Source of the DNA: Topomyia yanbarensis
Taxonomy: Eukaryota; Arthropoda; Insecta; Diptera; Culicidae
Direction of reading: 5' to 3'
Length of the DNA stretch: 64,000 nucleotides
Assembly: GCF_030247195.1 (NCBI RefSeq)
Contig: NC_080672.1
Coordinates: forward strand, 362,382,271-362,446,270
The notes beneath the pieces were generated by a model. The model did not search any database. It had not been told where the DNA came from and saw only the letters and a list, made by a program, of their open reading frames with translations. The translations under genes and the position numbers were made by a program. Within the stretch, counting starts at the first letter, position 1. Every line of letters starts with the position of its first letter. Shown in pieces: positions 11,835-23,870 of this stretch.

Positions 11835-13864
11835 TGGTAATATTTCTGGCAGTGGGAAATGATACAAAAATTTCGTCCGCATTTAATGTTAAATTCCTTT
11901 TGATAATAGTCCGATTTCAACGATCTTTAGCTTGTTTTAAAGGTATTCGTATAAGCATCTAAAAATATAAAAAGTGTTAATCTATGTTGTCAATTTTGGC
12001 AGATAATTAAAAAAAAATTCCTAAAAGGTGCACATAGCAGCAGAATCAAATCAACCGATTACACCGTTCGTTTATAAGAAGCCGTCCTTGAATACGATGC
12101 TATTTATTATACGCGGCAAAATGCTCCACTCGTGTCTCATTTATTTCTTTTTGCTGGAATTCATCTTCGACCACTATTAATTCGGAGAATCTGAAACCCG
12201 TTCGCCATTATGCGATATCCGTGTAGCTCCCAAGCGGGGCGGGAGGTGTTGATCATATTTTTTTATGAAAAATATCGACATCCAAGCCGGGCGGTAGGTA
12301 CCCGCCGCGCGTCTGCACGGATCAACAAAAACAACAGGTTGACTGGGCGGCCCGATATAGGCTCTAGGTGAGGAGCACGTTATCATGTTTTGTGGTTCGA
12401 ATCGCCTACCAAGGTACTCCGGTCTGCCTGATGGTGATGGTGGTATTTGATCTGGCCCTGGTCTACGATGAGGACCAACGTACAACCGACCAGCGTGGAA
12501 TCAGGTGTAATTCATTCCGAACAAGTGAATAGACGTGGTGTACAAATTATGCGCATGGCCAAAAAGGAACCAAAAATGAGGTTAAGGTGGCTTGGATGGT
12601 TCGCATTGGCGAAGATGCGGGTTCGTTTTTTTATGAGATTCTTCTGTGCCTACACTACAGCAGGGATGGGTAAAGAGGGGAAACGATCGAAACACGTTTC
12701 TGCGGCTAATTTATGCATAGAGGTTAGGTGTTGTTTTGATGAAAAAAGTGTATTTATTTTAAATGTTTTGTTTGTAGAGCATAGTTTGAATGGGAAAAAA
12801 ACTAAGTAAATTCATAGAATAAATTTGAGTATATTAAGATAAGGGTTCAAGAATGTCAAGTACGACAAATGTAAGATTTGATATTCGAATCATTTCATGA
12901 CACTCGTCGGCAACGACCAAATTTAGAAGGGGGAGAATAAATTTTGATTGAAATTAATCAATTGGTTTGTGCATACATAAACCTTTCATTGACAGCACTT
13001 TAATAAATTTTCTCATCGTTTGATCGTGTTCCATTCCAATTAAATATGAATCACAGTAAGAACCATCCAAATTGTTTAATCGAATTCAACTCAGATGATG
13101 AACCCTCCACTTTAACCGAAGCCAAAACGATTTCTTGGCCTATTCATACCATCCACCGGCTGGAACGTAAGCTCTTTAGAGTTATAAACAGCGATTATCC
13201 CTTTTTCGAACTAGCTGGGCGCGTCCGTGTAGGAATTCAACTGCAGCAAATCAAGGTTAGGCCCTGACGCGATCTGACCTCTATTTCGTTTTCCCTAAGT
13301 ACAAGAATGCCCAAGAAAAAAAGAGCTCCAGGGGTAAAAGCGCGTCAACTTTCTACCTTCAACTAATTCCATTGCAGCCTCATCATTATCATCATCATCA
13401 TCATCGCCGGCTCGAATTACCTTACTCGATATAACCTCACAACACAACAGTCGCTCAGTCAACCAACCATACGAGAAACGATAAATATCTTTGGAGCTGG
13501 GAAATAAAAGTCAGTCACCGGGGCAAGGGCTGCTCGATGACCACTCCAGTTCAGTCCGGTCGTAATTAGGTCTGTCTTTGAGAACGTCCCGGACCACTGA
13601 CAACAACCTTAGGACATACCCGGGCACCAAGCAGCGCGGGGCAATCCAAGGCGTTGCCAACACGGGGAATGAATATTACTCCTGGTAGGTACATAGGTAC
13701 GTTAAGTTCCACACGACCAGGTGAGGAACCTCTCGCTCCGTTTCGTTTCGTTTCGGCTTGAGGTGCCCTACGGCGGCGTCAGCGGCAAATTAAGTGAAAG
13801 AATAAATGAACGACAGCAACAATCATTCAAAGTGAGGAGACCGACTGACCGAGCAATCGAGAGG
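11835..13864. other. Unassigned DNA, no supported gene
   Basis: The interval holds open frames of 102 codons (minus, 12177-12485), 120 codons (plus, 12447-12809) and 73 codons (plus, 13046-13267). None shows a recognised domain. The minus-strand frame is rich in Pro and Arg and could be a transposon gag-like relic. An ATC microsatellite lies at about 13382-13406. The GC-richer 13500-13720 could be regulatory, but no core promoter could be defended. Confidence 0.35.
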
Positions 13865-13969
13865 CAGGCCCGACGAGAGGGAGGGTTAGGGGGGGCAACT
13901 ACCCTGGGGCCCGGGTCTGTTTTGGGGGCCCGCATTTTTAACTGAATTAAATTTATTTTAATTTAATTG

Positions 13970-16620
13970 ATGAAGTTTATTGTTTCTGTCGACACTGCAA
14001 ATATATTACAATCAACTACTTCAACTTTAGCGGCATTAATTGGGTTCGCAATAATACATCATTTCTGTACCCAGACTCATCACAACTCATCAACTAACAC
14101 GTGTATCACTCAGCTACTCGACGGTTACAGCACCGCGGGGCTAGTTCAACTATGTGACGTCACTAATGACAACAACTGTACTTTGGATCTTTGCTTTGGA
14201 AGCCAGGAGCTCTCCGATCACTTTGCCGTTTGTCGTGCTCCAGCTCCTCTCGTTAAACTATGCCAACACCACCCTTCTCTTCATTGTTTTCTCCGAAAAT
14301 GTGTACCTTGTACATTCGAAGATACCACTGAGAAACTGACATATGCCTATCGCAAGACAGATTTTCGAGGAATGCACCTTTTCTTGTCTCGTATCAATTG
14401 GAATGAAATCTTGCCACAATTTGATGCAAACGCAGCGGCTGAAATTGTTTCGAACGTACTGATTTATGCTATCGACCAGTTTACTCCTAAAAACTCAATC
14501 ATGGCTGTGAATATCCTCCATAGTCGAATCGTACACTAAAAAAGTTTAAATCGGTCAAATGGTCAGCTCTAAAAAAGTTTTCGAAATACCGAACCGATAT
14601 GCTAAAGAATCAGAATCTTCTTAAATCATTGTTACAAGAGACTTAATAAGTCTCTCTTCAATTCCTACCTTCATCGCATTCAGAGCCACCTTCGTAACAA
14701 TCCAAAAAAGTTTTGGAATTACGTTAATGAACAGAGGCATGAGTCAGGTTTACCCACTTCTATGTCGCTGGGTGATTTAGAAGCGACTTCATTGCCGGAC
14801 ATCTGTGAGTTATTTCGCCAACAATTCAGCAGTGTTTTTACCAATGATACTCTTAATAATCAACAAGTCTCCGCAGCAGCCGACAACTTTCCTCGTAGGA
14901 CTAGTATTGGACCTCATTTCACGATATCTTCCGATATTGTACAAAAAGCTTGCACAAAACTCAAGTGTTCTAACACTCCTGGACCTGACGGAATCCCATC
15001 ATCTATCATTAAAAAATGCTCGTCGTCGCTTTGCCTACCTCTGTCCGTCGTTTTCAATATGTCGTTAAGTTCCGGAGTGTTTTCTACCATCTGGGATCCA
15101 AAAGCGAAGTTCCCAATTACCGAGGAATCGCATCTTTATGTGCACTATCGAAATTATTGGAGCTCATCGTTCTCGAGTTTTTGACACATTGTTGTTCTAG
15201 ATACATCTCAGAAACTCAACACGGTTTCATTCCCAGGCGATCTACTTGCACTAATTTAGTAGCCTACACCTCATTTATCGCTCGCTCGCTACAGGATTGA
15301 TTGCAGGCTGATGCAATATACACCGATCTGTCGGCCGCCTTCAATAAAATCAACCATCAAATTACGATTTCGAAACTGGAACGTCTCGGTTTCTGCGGCA
15401 GTTTTTTGGAATGGCTTCGATCTTACTTGTCAGGCCGTAAAATGTCTGTTAAAATCGGGAATCATTTATCCTCATCCTTCGACTAACGTCCGGCGTACCT
15501 CAAGGCAGCCATATCGGTCCTTATATTTTCCTTCTATACATAAACGATCTGGATTCATTGATTAAGTGCTTCAAGGTGTCTTATGCCGATGATTATAAGT
15601 TATTCCATATAGTTAAAAGTTACTCTGATGCTTTGTTTTTGCAATCTCAGTTAGACATTTTCGCTAATTGGTGCATGACTAACAGGATGGTTTTGAATGC
15701 CTCGAAGTGTTCTGTGATTACGTTTGCACGAAAACGCTCCATCGTAACATTCGATTACACTATCTTGCAAAACAAATTAAAAAGAGATTAAAAAGTGAAA
15801 GATTTAGTGGTTCTTTTGGATTCAAAGCTTACATTTAAGGATCACATTGCTTTTATCTCGTCTAAGGCTTCGCGTAACCTAGGAGTTATTTTTAGGGTTA
15901 CTAAGCATTTCACTAACGTACAGTGCTTAAAAACGTTGTACTGCTCGCTCGTTCGTTCCACACTGGAATACGCCGCCGTTGTTTGGGCTCCTTTCTACAA
16001 GAACAGCATTCAACGCATCGAGAGTATTGAGCGTAAATTTGCGTTTTGCGCTGCGCCACCTGCCTTGGAGCGATCCCTACAATCTGCCCAGATACGAAGA
16101 TCGTTGCAACCTCATTGGTCTTGAAACACTGTCTAGCGCCGCAATGTGGCCAAAGCGTCTTTTGTCTCTGATCTGTTATTGTCTCGCATTGACTGCCCTG
16201 ATTTACTCCGTCTTCTCAACATTGATATTCGCCTCCGAAACCTTCGTTCCTACTCTTTTGTCCGTCTTCCAGTGTCTCGTACTAATTATGGCAAAAATGA
16301 ACCCGTCAGTAGCATGTGTAGAGTGTTCAATCAATGTTACAATGTCTTTGACTTCAATTTGTCTCGCACTTCTTTAAAAAATTGTTTTCGTGCACCCTTT
16401 CCCAAACCTGATAGTGTTAGCCAATTTTTTATGATAATGTTAATACTTTACCTATGTAAGATAGAGTTTAAGAAGTGTTTATTTTTAGCAGTGTTTAGTG
16501 TTAGTCATTGTATCATTTGGTTTGTTTGTTAAATGTTGATACCTAAAAGATAGAGGTGTTGTTCCTACGGGAGAAGGAGCTTTTGAAAATCCACTCCCGC
16601 GGGTTTTTCCCTCTCAATAA
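13970..16620 (+). pseudogene. Dead non-LTR retrotransposon ORF2 (endonuclease and reverse transcriptase), jockey/CR1-like
   Basis: The relic codes in several frames. The end of an apurinic-type endonuclease lies at about 14120-14520 (LDLCFGSQELSDHF). Reverse transcriptase blocks follow: PGPDGIPSSIIKKC (near 14978), VPNYRGIASLCALSKLLE (about 15110), a Thr-rich TQHGFIPRRSTCTNLV block (15220), an aspartate motif TDLSAAFNKINH (15320), GSHIGPYIFLLYINDL (15510) and the catalytic YADDYKLF (tatgccgatgat at 15582-15593). A thumb-like KDLVVLLDSKLTFKDH and a C-terminal region with PVSRTNYGKNEPVSS (about 16250) follow. At least four frameshifts or stops inactivate it (for example near 15100, 15298 and 15485). 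The family normally encodes one ORF2 of about 900-1000 residues. The 3' end is probably the AATAATAATAA at 16616. Clade assignment is by eye. Confidence 0.85.
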
Positions 16621-17692
16621 TAATAACTACGTTCCAATCGTTCCAATGGTTTTCTGAAGTACGTGAACGTAACCCAATTAGATTCATTTAACAGTGCAAT
16701 AGAACCATTCTGGTTTCATTTATCGCAAGTGTTTGTCATAGTGTACAGTATGAAGTTGTTTACAATTTATCATATTCTTAGCTAAATGTTACTAATAAAA
16801 GTTGGATATTTTCGGAATGGGGTTGACGAGTAGATGACGAAAATCAATGAATGAAGCCACTTTGAAAACCAAGATGGCGAATTCCAGTTAAGACATCTCT
16901 ATAACCTAAAATATTGACATTTTCGAAAAAACATAATCATAGAATAGATATAGGTATATAGATATAGGTATATTGATATGATTATAGAAAACTTCTCTGA
17001 ACCAGAAGACGCTATATTGGCCTTCAAAAGGGCATCGCTCATCTACTCGGCAAACCCGCTTAAAAATACCCTCATAGTTTATACAGATATTTTTTGAAAT
17101 AGCTCCAAGGTACCATTTCTATCATCTACTCATTAAGCCCGTTTCAAAAATTCCCAAACTGTTAGGGTTATCGAGATTATTGTTCAATCGGAAGTCTCCA
17201 TCCTGGATTTCAAAAAGGTGCCAAATATCCATTTTCATTATGTACTTGTCAAGCCCGTTCCGGAAATACCCATATTGTTAGGGTTATCGATAATGTTGCT
17301 CAACCAACGAATTTTGATAAGAATGTGAAGCGAATTTTTTACGATCTAAATCCCAAAAAACGAACTAATTCAATTTACGAACTCTTGGCTTGGTCCGTAA
17401 ATAGAGGTTCCAGGTACCTATTAGTATTCACCAAAAGTTGAAACTCTTTCTCTCACAACTCTCTGTCTCAGTCTTTCTAACAGCAGACTTCGCTGTTGGA
17501 TTCCATTCATCGCATTCGGAATGTTTTCTCTCTGAATGTTAGCGCAAATGTAACAACTGATTCCAAAACCGATTTTACCATGTTCAGAAACCAATAAAGA
17601 AAATTCGTTCAGGTCATAGTGACAACTGCAATAGCTGCATCCAGTGCCTCAAAATCATCAACATGTACCAACAATAAGAAACAAGGCAGCAT
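16621..17692. other. Unassigned repeat-like DNA inside the hAT element
   Basis: No coding potential is seen. The stretch 16790-17300 repeats a theme of GTTGACGAGTAGATGA, CAAGATGGCGAATTCC and TAGGGTTATCGA at least twice within itself (about 17160 and 17278). It also resembles 2690-3060, so it is a dispersed repeat of unknown class. Confidence 0.4.
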
Positions 17693-18085
17693 CAGTGGTG
17701 CGAAATTTTACATTCAGTTGCCTATTTCTGATTAATTTGCTGAATTCAATATTCAGTTTCAATGTTTCCCTCATTCATTCACTTCCAAACTAACTGAAAT
17801 TTTATGCAGAATCGAATGGTTGAGTGCAGAGGAAATAAAAATTCATTCACAAACCAAAGCATTCATTTGTTATTATGTGGACAGTTTGAAGGCAGAAGTT
17901 CTTTTACATTTTCGAGCATAACTGAACTGCATAATCTATATCTGGTGCACTTTTGCTTGATGATCTCAGAGCGGACGGACGAGGAAAACAAACAAACCTA
18001 CGATTCATCGCGGCGGGCATGAATAGAATTTTATTTTTCTTTCAAGCTCACGAAGGGATGTCAATTTTTCTAAGCTCGGATTCTG
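17693..18085 (+). mobile_element. hAT-type MITE, 393 bp (CAGTGTTACG family, member 1)
   Basis: The left end is CAGTGGTGCGAAATTTTAC; the right end on the complement is CAGAATCCGAGCTTAG. The flanks GGCAGCAT (17685-17692) and AGCAGCAT (18086-18093) agree at 7 of 8 positions. It matches the inverted copy at 19053-19520 along most of its length (for example ATTTGTTATTATGTGGACAG, ATTCGATTCTGCATGAAATT on the complement). No coding capacity. Confidence 0.8.
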
Positions 18086-18462
18086 AGCAGCATTAACGAT
18101 GGTAGCATTAACGTGCGTCAAGGGAGCATGAACGATGGCGATATGGACTGTATGGCAATGTCGCAAAAAAGGTTTCCAATTGCAATGGCAAATCGGACGC
18201 AAGTCATTCTAATGGCCAGCCACAAACAAATATTCCTTTATTATTTTTATTTTTTTCATCTATTACTTATTTAATATACTGACGACTCTGGTAAGCTAAC
18301 GCATTGAATCGTATCAAATAAACAATTTTCATAAAAAATAGTTTAATTGAAACGGTTGCATTTGTATAGTTCCTCTAATCGATGTTGAAATAAGAAGTCA
18401 TATATGGTACGGCCCGTCAGTACTTCGAACCCCGGGGCCCGGCGCGGCTCTCGACGGCCCTG

Positions 18463-18958
18463 TCGAGAGGTTGCTCAAACGAAATTACTTGAAAGGGTTT
18501 GAGATTTCATCCACTTTTAGTTCTTTGCTTGCACATGAACACTCGATTGGTACGCGAGCTGGATGCGGTTATCCCCGTGGGGTTCAAGGTTTTTCCAATT
18601 ACGTGTCTGGGTAAACATACAATTGATGTAGGTTAACTCGACATAATGGATGGATCAGTTGGGTGGATAAAACATATTTTTATTCCCGGATTGCTGGAAT
18701 TTGGGTGAGAATGGAAAATAGGGATCATATGATATTTGCACTTCATACGCATGATTTTGATAAATTCTCTACATCGACATTTGTAAAGGATTGCGTAATA
18801 CCTTTTCTTTCTCTTCACAAGAAGGCATTATTTTACTGATAAGGGAAACAAAACGAGCCAATTGTGTATACGATGGTGATATACGCCTCAATCAAACAAA
18901 TCTCTTATCGATATTTCCCAGACTGGAATTGGGTCAACAGGAAAATTTGGTTTATGTA
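18463..18958. other. Unassigned DNA between two transposons
   Basis: No gene or motif is recognised apart from a 61-codon minus-strand frame without any domain. It may be flanking or 3' untranslated sequence of the minus-strand LINE that ends at 21049. Confidence 0.35.
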
Positions 18959-20792
18959 CACGAAAAATAATCCGTTCATAAATTCATGAAAAAAAGATCA
19001 CGATTTCGTGAATTGAACGATTTACGAAAACCGTGACCAAGTTCCTGAAATTCAGAGCTTAAAAAAATTGACATCGTTGCCTGAACTTGAAAGAAAACAA
19101 AATTCAATTCACGCCCGCAGCGATGAATGAAATTTTTGGTTCGTTTCAATCGTCATTCGTTCGGCCGACGCAGCGCTTTCAGGTACGGACATGTTCGGTT
19201 TCAGAAGCAAAGTGATTTTTTTTCTATTCTAGCTCTGAGAGGAATTATTGATCAAAAGTGCACCAAATATAGATTACGCAATACCCTTATGCTCGAAAAT
19301 GTAGAAGATGCTAACTTCTGCCTTGAAACTGTCCACAAATAACAAATGAATGCTTTGGTTGGTGAATGAATTTATATTTCCTCTGCACTCAAGCATTCGA
19401 TTCTGCATGAAATTTCAGTCAGCTGGAAAGTGAATGAATGAGAGAGGCTTTGAATCTGAATGTCGGTTTCGGTAAATGCAAGCAGAAATAGGTAACTGAT
19501 TTTGAAATTTCGTAACACTGCTGAAATTATGAATAATGAAATGATATTTTGGTCATGAAAGGAGTGATGCATGTTCATGATTTCAGAATCTTAGTCACGA
19601 TTTTCGTAATTCCTATTCACGTTATTGTGATATTTTAATCACGAGTAAAGTGATTTATATTTATGAATTCAGGATCCTAATCACGATTTTTGATATTTTT
19701 GTCACGAGTAGTCACTTGATCTATGTTCTTGATTTTAGAATCTTAGTCGAAATTTTTGTGAACTGTTATATATTGGTTATTATCGTTTTTTACTCGGAAT
19801 AATGTGACACCATGAACATAAAAGTGTGACTGATTCGCGTCATCTTCTTCTGTGAACTATATTACGAACACGATTTGTGGCTGTATAATATATTTTTGGT
19901 ATTCAGCGCAGTTTTCTTTTTCTGTCTGGACATCACACTGAACCTTATCAAATGAATTACGTTCTAGGTCCTAATAACTTTCTTATAACTACTACTCGTG
20001 CCTCTTACTGATCGCAAGCAGTTGGACATATATGGCTTTTCATGGAATAGTGCATGGAGCAAAAATGATTCTGCGAATAATACTTCAATTTTTGTGAAAT
20101 AGTTCACGTAAAAATTTCATGGCCATGTTGCATGAAAGTGAAAATGATTAGAGATATCTTCTAAATATCACAAGAACGCAAGATAGATCGAATGTCATGT
20201 ATTAGGAATCATGAACTAGTTCACGAATCCATGAATATTTCGCAAACTATTTCTCGAGCTCGAATGGTATGTCGTGGCTATTATACTAGGAATCATGAAC
20301 CAGTTCACGAATACATAAATAATATTTCATGATTTTGTGAACAATTTCTTGGGCACGGATATTGGATCGTAACTAATATATTGGGAATCATGAATTAGTT
20401 TACGAGGATTGAATGGAATTATGAATACAATTCCGAGTTTCGTGAAATATTTCACGAGAAAGTATCCACTGTTTTGATTTTGTGAACTAATGTTTCAAAA
20501 TATATGAAAAACATCATGTCAACTGTTGAATTTATGAATAATGTTTAAAAAGTTGTGTATTAGTTCACGTACAGAATATCGATTTGGTAATGACATGGCG
20601 GAAACCGTGACTAAAGTTCACAAAACAAATACAAATATTTCCACTATGCAATGCGTTACGCGGGCGTTACTGCACGGAAAATTGAACATAACTATATAAC
20701 ATATGAATTTTGTTCATGGTCCTGTTTTCGTAACGTAAAAATGTGATTGTTCCAGAATTCATAGCTCTTTATTCACGATTTTTTTGTCGAGT
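18959..20792. mobile_element. TA-flanked element A, rich in CACGAA/TTCATGA internal repeats
   Basis: TA precedes CACGAAAAATAATCCG at 18957-18958, and TA follows TTTTTTTGTCGAG at 20793-20794. Copy B (21105-23973) shares its ends and internal order. Two internal blocks repeat in tandem with a period of about 80-95 bp. One (about 19568-19760) has the theme TCAGAATCTTAGTCACGAT. The other (about 20204-20470) has the theme GGAATCATGAACTAGTTCACG. A hAT MITE sits at 19053-19520. No transposase is seen, so it is probably a non-autonomous TA-specific element that spread by amplifying its internal repeats. Confidence 0.7.
19053..19520 (-). mobile_element. hAT-type MITE, 468 bp (CAGTGTTACG family, member 2)
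   Basis: The ends are CAGAGCTTAAAAAAATTG and (complement) CAGTGTTACGAAATTTC. An exact 8-bp TSD, CTGAAATT, lies at 19045-19052 and 19521-19528. Removing the insert gives GTTCCTGAAATTATGAATAA, matching the uninterrupted GTTCTTAAATTATGGATAAA of element B at about 21195. It is inverted relative to 17693-18085. Confidence 0.9.
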
Positions 20793-22556
20793 AGAGGTCA
20801 ATCAAAATCTTTGGAACAGTCAAAATATTGTTGCAATTCAAACTCTTATGCAGTTTTCCTACAGCTATTGATCAGTTGTGTGCTACCCAGGAATTGGAAA
20901 ATATTTGTTGGCACGTCTCTTATGGTATGCGAAGATTTGTGTCTTGCCATCATTTACCTTATGAGCAAGGTTAAAAACCAGGTAGGGAAATGGAAAATGA
21001 CACCACAACATAATCACAACAAGGAAAAATGTACCCTACTGATAAAGCCTATAGCTCTTCATCACACTGGGTTAGGAAACATATTATTGAAGATTTGCTT
21101 TCTATACATTCACGGAAAAAATTCGTTTATTAATTCGTGAACAAAAAATCACGATTTTCTGAACTGAAGTATTGACGAAAATCGTGAAAAAGTTCTTAAA
21201 TTATGGATAAATCATAAACCCTGTCTTCATGAAACTATTTGTCTTTTAAAAAAACTAATTCGCGCCAAAAATTTACACACCGTTGCATTCCAATGTTTGG
21301 TTGGGTTTCTGTGGTTGTTCGCTGGACATGTTTGGTTTTTGTTCATAATTTGGGAATACACTGGTTTGTATCAAGAATATCAACTACAAGTGCCGACATC
21401 TAAAAAAATGTTCATAATTTCAGGAGCTTTGTCGTGATTTGCGTGATTTCTCACCACGTTACCTAGATAAAATATGAGTTTACAATCGGATTTTTATGGC
21501 AAAGTTCATGATTTCAGGATCTTAGTCATGATTTCAGCATTTTCTATTCACTATATCCTGATATTTTAGTCACAATTAGAGTGATTTGTGTGCATGATTT
21601 CAGGATCCGTCGCGATTTTCATAATTTCTATACACGTTATCGCTGATGTTTTATTCTTTAGCTCACTCTCGAATTTGACATGTGGAGTAATGTAACTCAT
21701 GCTCATTATATCGACAGTCATGATATTCGTAATTTTTCTTTCTCGTACCATGCTATCTTTTAATTACTATCGAATTGTTTACTCAGATTAACGTGACAAT
21801 ATGAACTGGATCATAAAAGTGTGACTGATTCGCGGTATCTTGGTTTGTGAGCTATATCACGAACACGATTTGTGGCTCTATAATGTATTTTTGGTGCTCA
21901 AAGCAGTTTTCGTTTTCTGTTCGGACATCACATTGAATGCTGCTTGCACCTATTATTAGTCGCTAGCAGGTGGAATCCCTATATGATATTTCAAGGGAAA
22001 CCCAAATTTTGTGAAATACAGTTCACGTGAAAATTTCATGGCCAAATGCAGATTTGCATGAAATTGAAAATAATTAGGAATATCTTCTAAATGTCACAAG
22101 TACTCAATTGAATCATGCACATGTCAGCTCACGAATACATGAATAATATTTCATGACTGGTGAGCAATTTCACGCGCACGAATGGTCAACCGTGGCCAAT
22201 TCGCTAGGAATCATGAATCAGTTCACGTATATGAGTAATATTTTCCAATTTTGTGAACTATTTCACGAGCACGAATGTTCAGTCGTGACTATTATAATCG
22301 GAATCTTGAACTAGTTCACGATTACATGAAAATTATTTCAAGATTTGATCAACTAATTACCGAGCACGAATGGTGAGTGGTGACTATTCCTACTAGGAAG
22401 TATGAACCAGTTCACGGAAACATGAATAGCACTAATATGAATCGTGACTAATATATTAGGAATCATTAACTAGTTCACTATAATCGAAGATAATTTCCTA
22501 GTTTCGAAATAATTCTCGAGAAAATATGTTTTTATTTTGTGAACTAATTTACAACC

Positions 22557-23170
22557 TTTGATTTTTTGGGCTGTGCCAAAGTAAGAACTCGATTCACATT
22601 CACAAAAACGCAACGCGAGACAGGACACAACACTTATTGTCCTTACTAACTTTAAAAAGGATTAAAAAATTACCTTTTTGTCGACCGGTTTCGGGCTCGA
22701 TGTTGCCCATCTACAGGAGATTGCCCAACTGATTACTAGATGACAAATACAGTCATACATCGTGCAGTACTCGTCGAGAAGAGAATTAAAAAACAAAAAA
22801 ATACTGAATTTTCAGGTTTGTCAGGTGAAAAAGGGGTGATGATATTGGCGCATCGTCCTCGTTCATAAGCGCGTGTTCAGCATTGGCTATATACATTGAT
22901 TCCCATGCGTTCAGGTGTGCAGCTTTCCGTGCAGTTTTCACGAGTTTCGCGCTGTCCCAGTCTATTGTGTGATTGTCATGTGGGCTTCTCGACGAGTACT
23001 GCACGCAGTATGATTGTATTTGTCATATAATAATCAGTCGGACATCATCCTATAGATGGGTAACATCGAGTGCGAAACCGGTTGAAGAAAAGGTATTTTT
23101 TTTTATCCTTTCTAAAGTTAGTAAGGACAATAAGTGTTGTGTCTTGTCTCGCGTCGTGTTTTTGCGTGTG
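22557..23170 (-). mobile_element. Penelope-like element fragment with inverted terminal blocks
   Basis: Terminal blocks of about 190 bp (22597-22785 and 22982-23170) are inverted copies with CGCGAGACAGGACACAACAC, TTATTGTCCTTACTAAC and CCGGTTTCGGGCTCGATGTT. The CCGGTTTCG...CATCTACAGGAG-like core resembles Penelope pseudo-LTRs. Between them the minus strand encodes about 65 residues, NHTIDWDSAKLVKTARKAA then LNAWESMYIANAE, resembling the end of the GIY-YIG endonuclease of these elements. A 12-bp exact direct repeat, TAATTTACAACC (22545-22556, 23171-23182), flanks the insert. It is strongly 5' truncated and inactive. The family call rests on memory of the domain. Confidence 0.62.
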
Positions 23171-23465
23171 TAATTTACAACCACGAAAACCAGATTATGT
23201 TCAAGATGTAATAAATCATGAATCAGTTCACGTGGTATAGTCGAACTTTGAATGATGTTCCTAAATCGATGAATAAATCCACGAGTCGACCGTTGGTTTT
23301 ATGAATAATGTTCATAAAGTTGTGAACTAGCCCACGTACAGAAAATCAATTATGTAATGACATGGTGGAAACCGTGACTGAAAATCACAAAATAAAAACA
23401 AATATTTCTTCTAATAAAAGAGTTATGTAGGCGTTACTGAAGGGAAATTGAATATAACTCATGAC

Positions 23466-23870
23466 CAGAGTTAAAAATATTCAAATTCATTGAATGAAAA
23501 TTGATCATATTCAGCCACATTCATTTTCAATATTCAGTGACGCAGCTGAAAACGTCAAACGAACAAACCGGCAATTCATCCATGCACATTTTCATTCGTC
23601 TCCGATTATTACACGAAGCGACTGTGCAGCAACGAATCAAACGCATCAAAGTAGGCCCTGGCACAATGTATGCGATGTTGATTGTTGTTTCATATGCTTT
23701 ACCGGTATTTGAAAACATTTTCCTTGATAATTAGTGAAATGAATATATTGTACGATATTTAACTGAATGCATAACATGGATATGTGAATGAATATTTTTT
23801 CTATTCACCGCGAGTCGCATCAGGTTCATTTTCAGCCGTCAAAATAGAGCTTCGATTATTTGTAACTCTG
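23466..23870 (+). mobile_element. hAT-type MITE, 405 bp (CAGAGTTAAAAAT family, member 1)
   Basis: TIRs are CAGAGTTAAAAATATTC and (complement) CAGAGTTACAAATAATC. An exact 8-bp TSD, CTCATGAC, lies at 23458-23465 and 23871-23878. An inverted sister of 406 bp at 41357-41762 has its own different TSD, so these are independent insertions. Small frames on both strands (63-77 codons) occur in both copies but code nothing recognisable. Confidence 0.92.

Larger units (their letters stand above)
13865..18462. mobile_element. hAT-type element, 4.6 kb, filled with later insertions
   Basis: The ends CAGGCCCGACGAGAG and (complement) CAGGGCCGTCGAGAG match at 13 of 15 positions. An exact 8-bp TSD, TCGAGAGG, lies at 13857-13864 and 18463-18470. 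GGGGCCCGG words sit just inside both ends, a subterminal feature. Most of the interior is foreign: a LINE at about 13970-16620 and a MITE at 17693-18085. No hAT transposase (BED finger, RNase H-like core, dimerisation domain) can be read, so the original was non-autonomous or its gene was lost. Confidence 0.85.

Noticed and set aside
13545..13610. Arthropod initiator promoter (TTCAGTCCGG) with downstream element
   Set aside because: The initiator-like word is present, but no DPE match at +28 to +33, no TATA box, and no recognisable downstream gene.
17693..19520. Single 1.8-kb foldback element
   Set aside because: Each inverted half has its own 8-bp flanking duplication, so they are two separate MITEs.
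19560..22500. CRISPR-like array
   Set aside because: The ~90-bp units are diverged tandem repeats without constant repeat and unique spacer structure, in a eukaryotic transposon.
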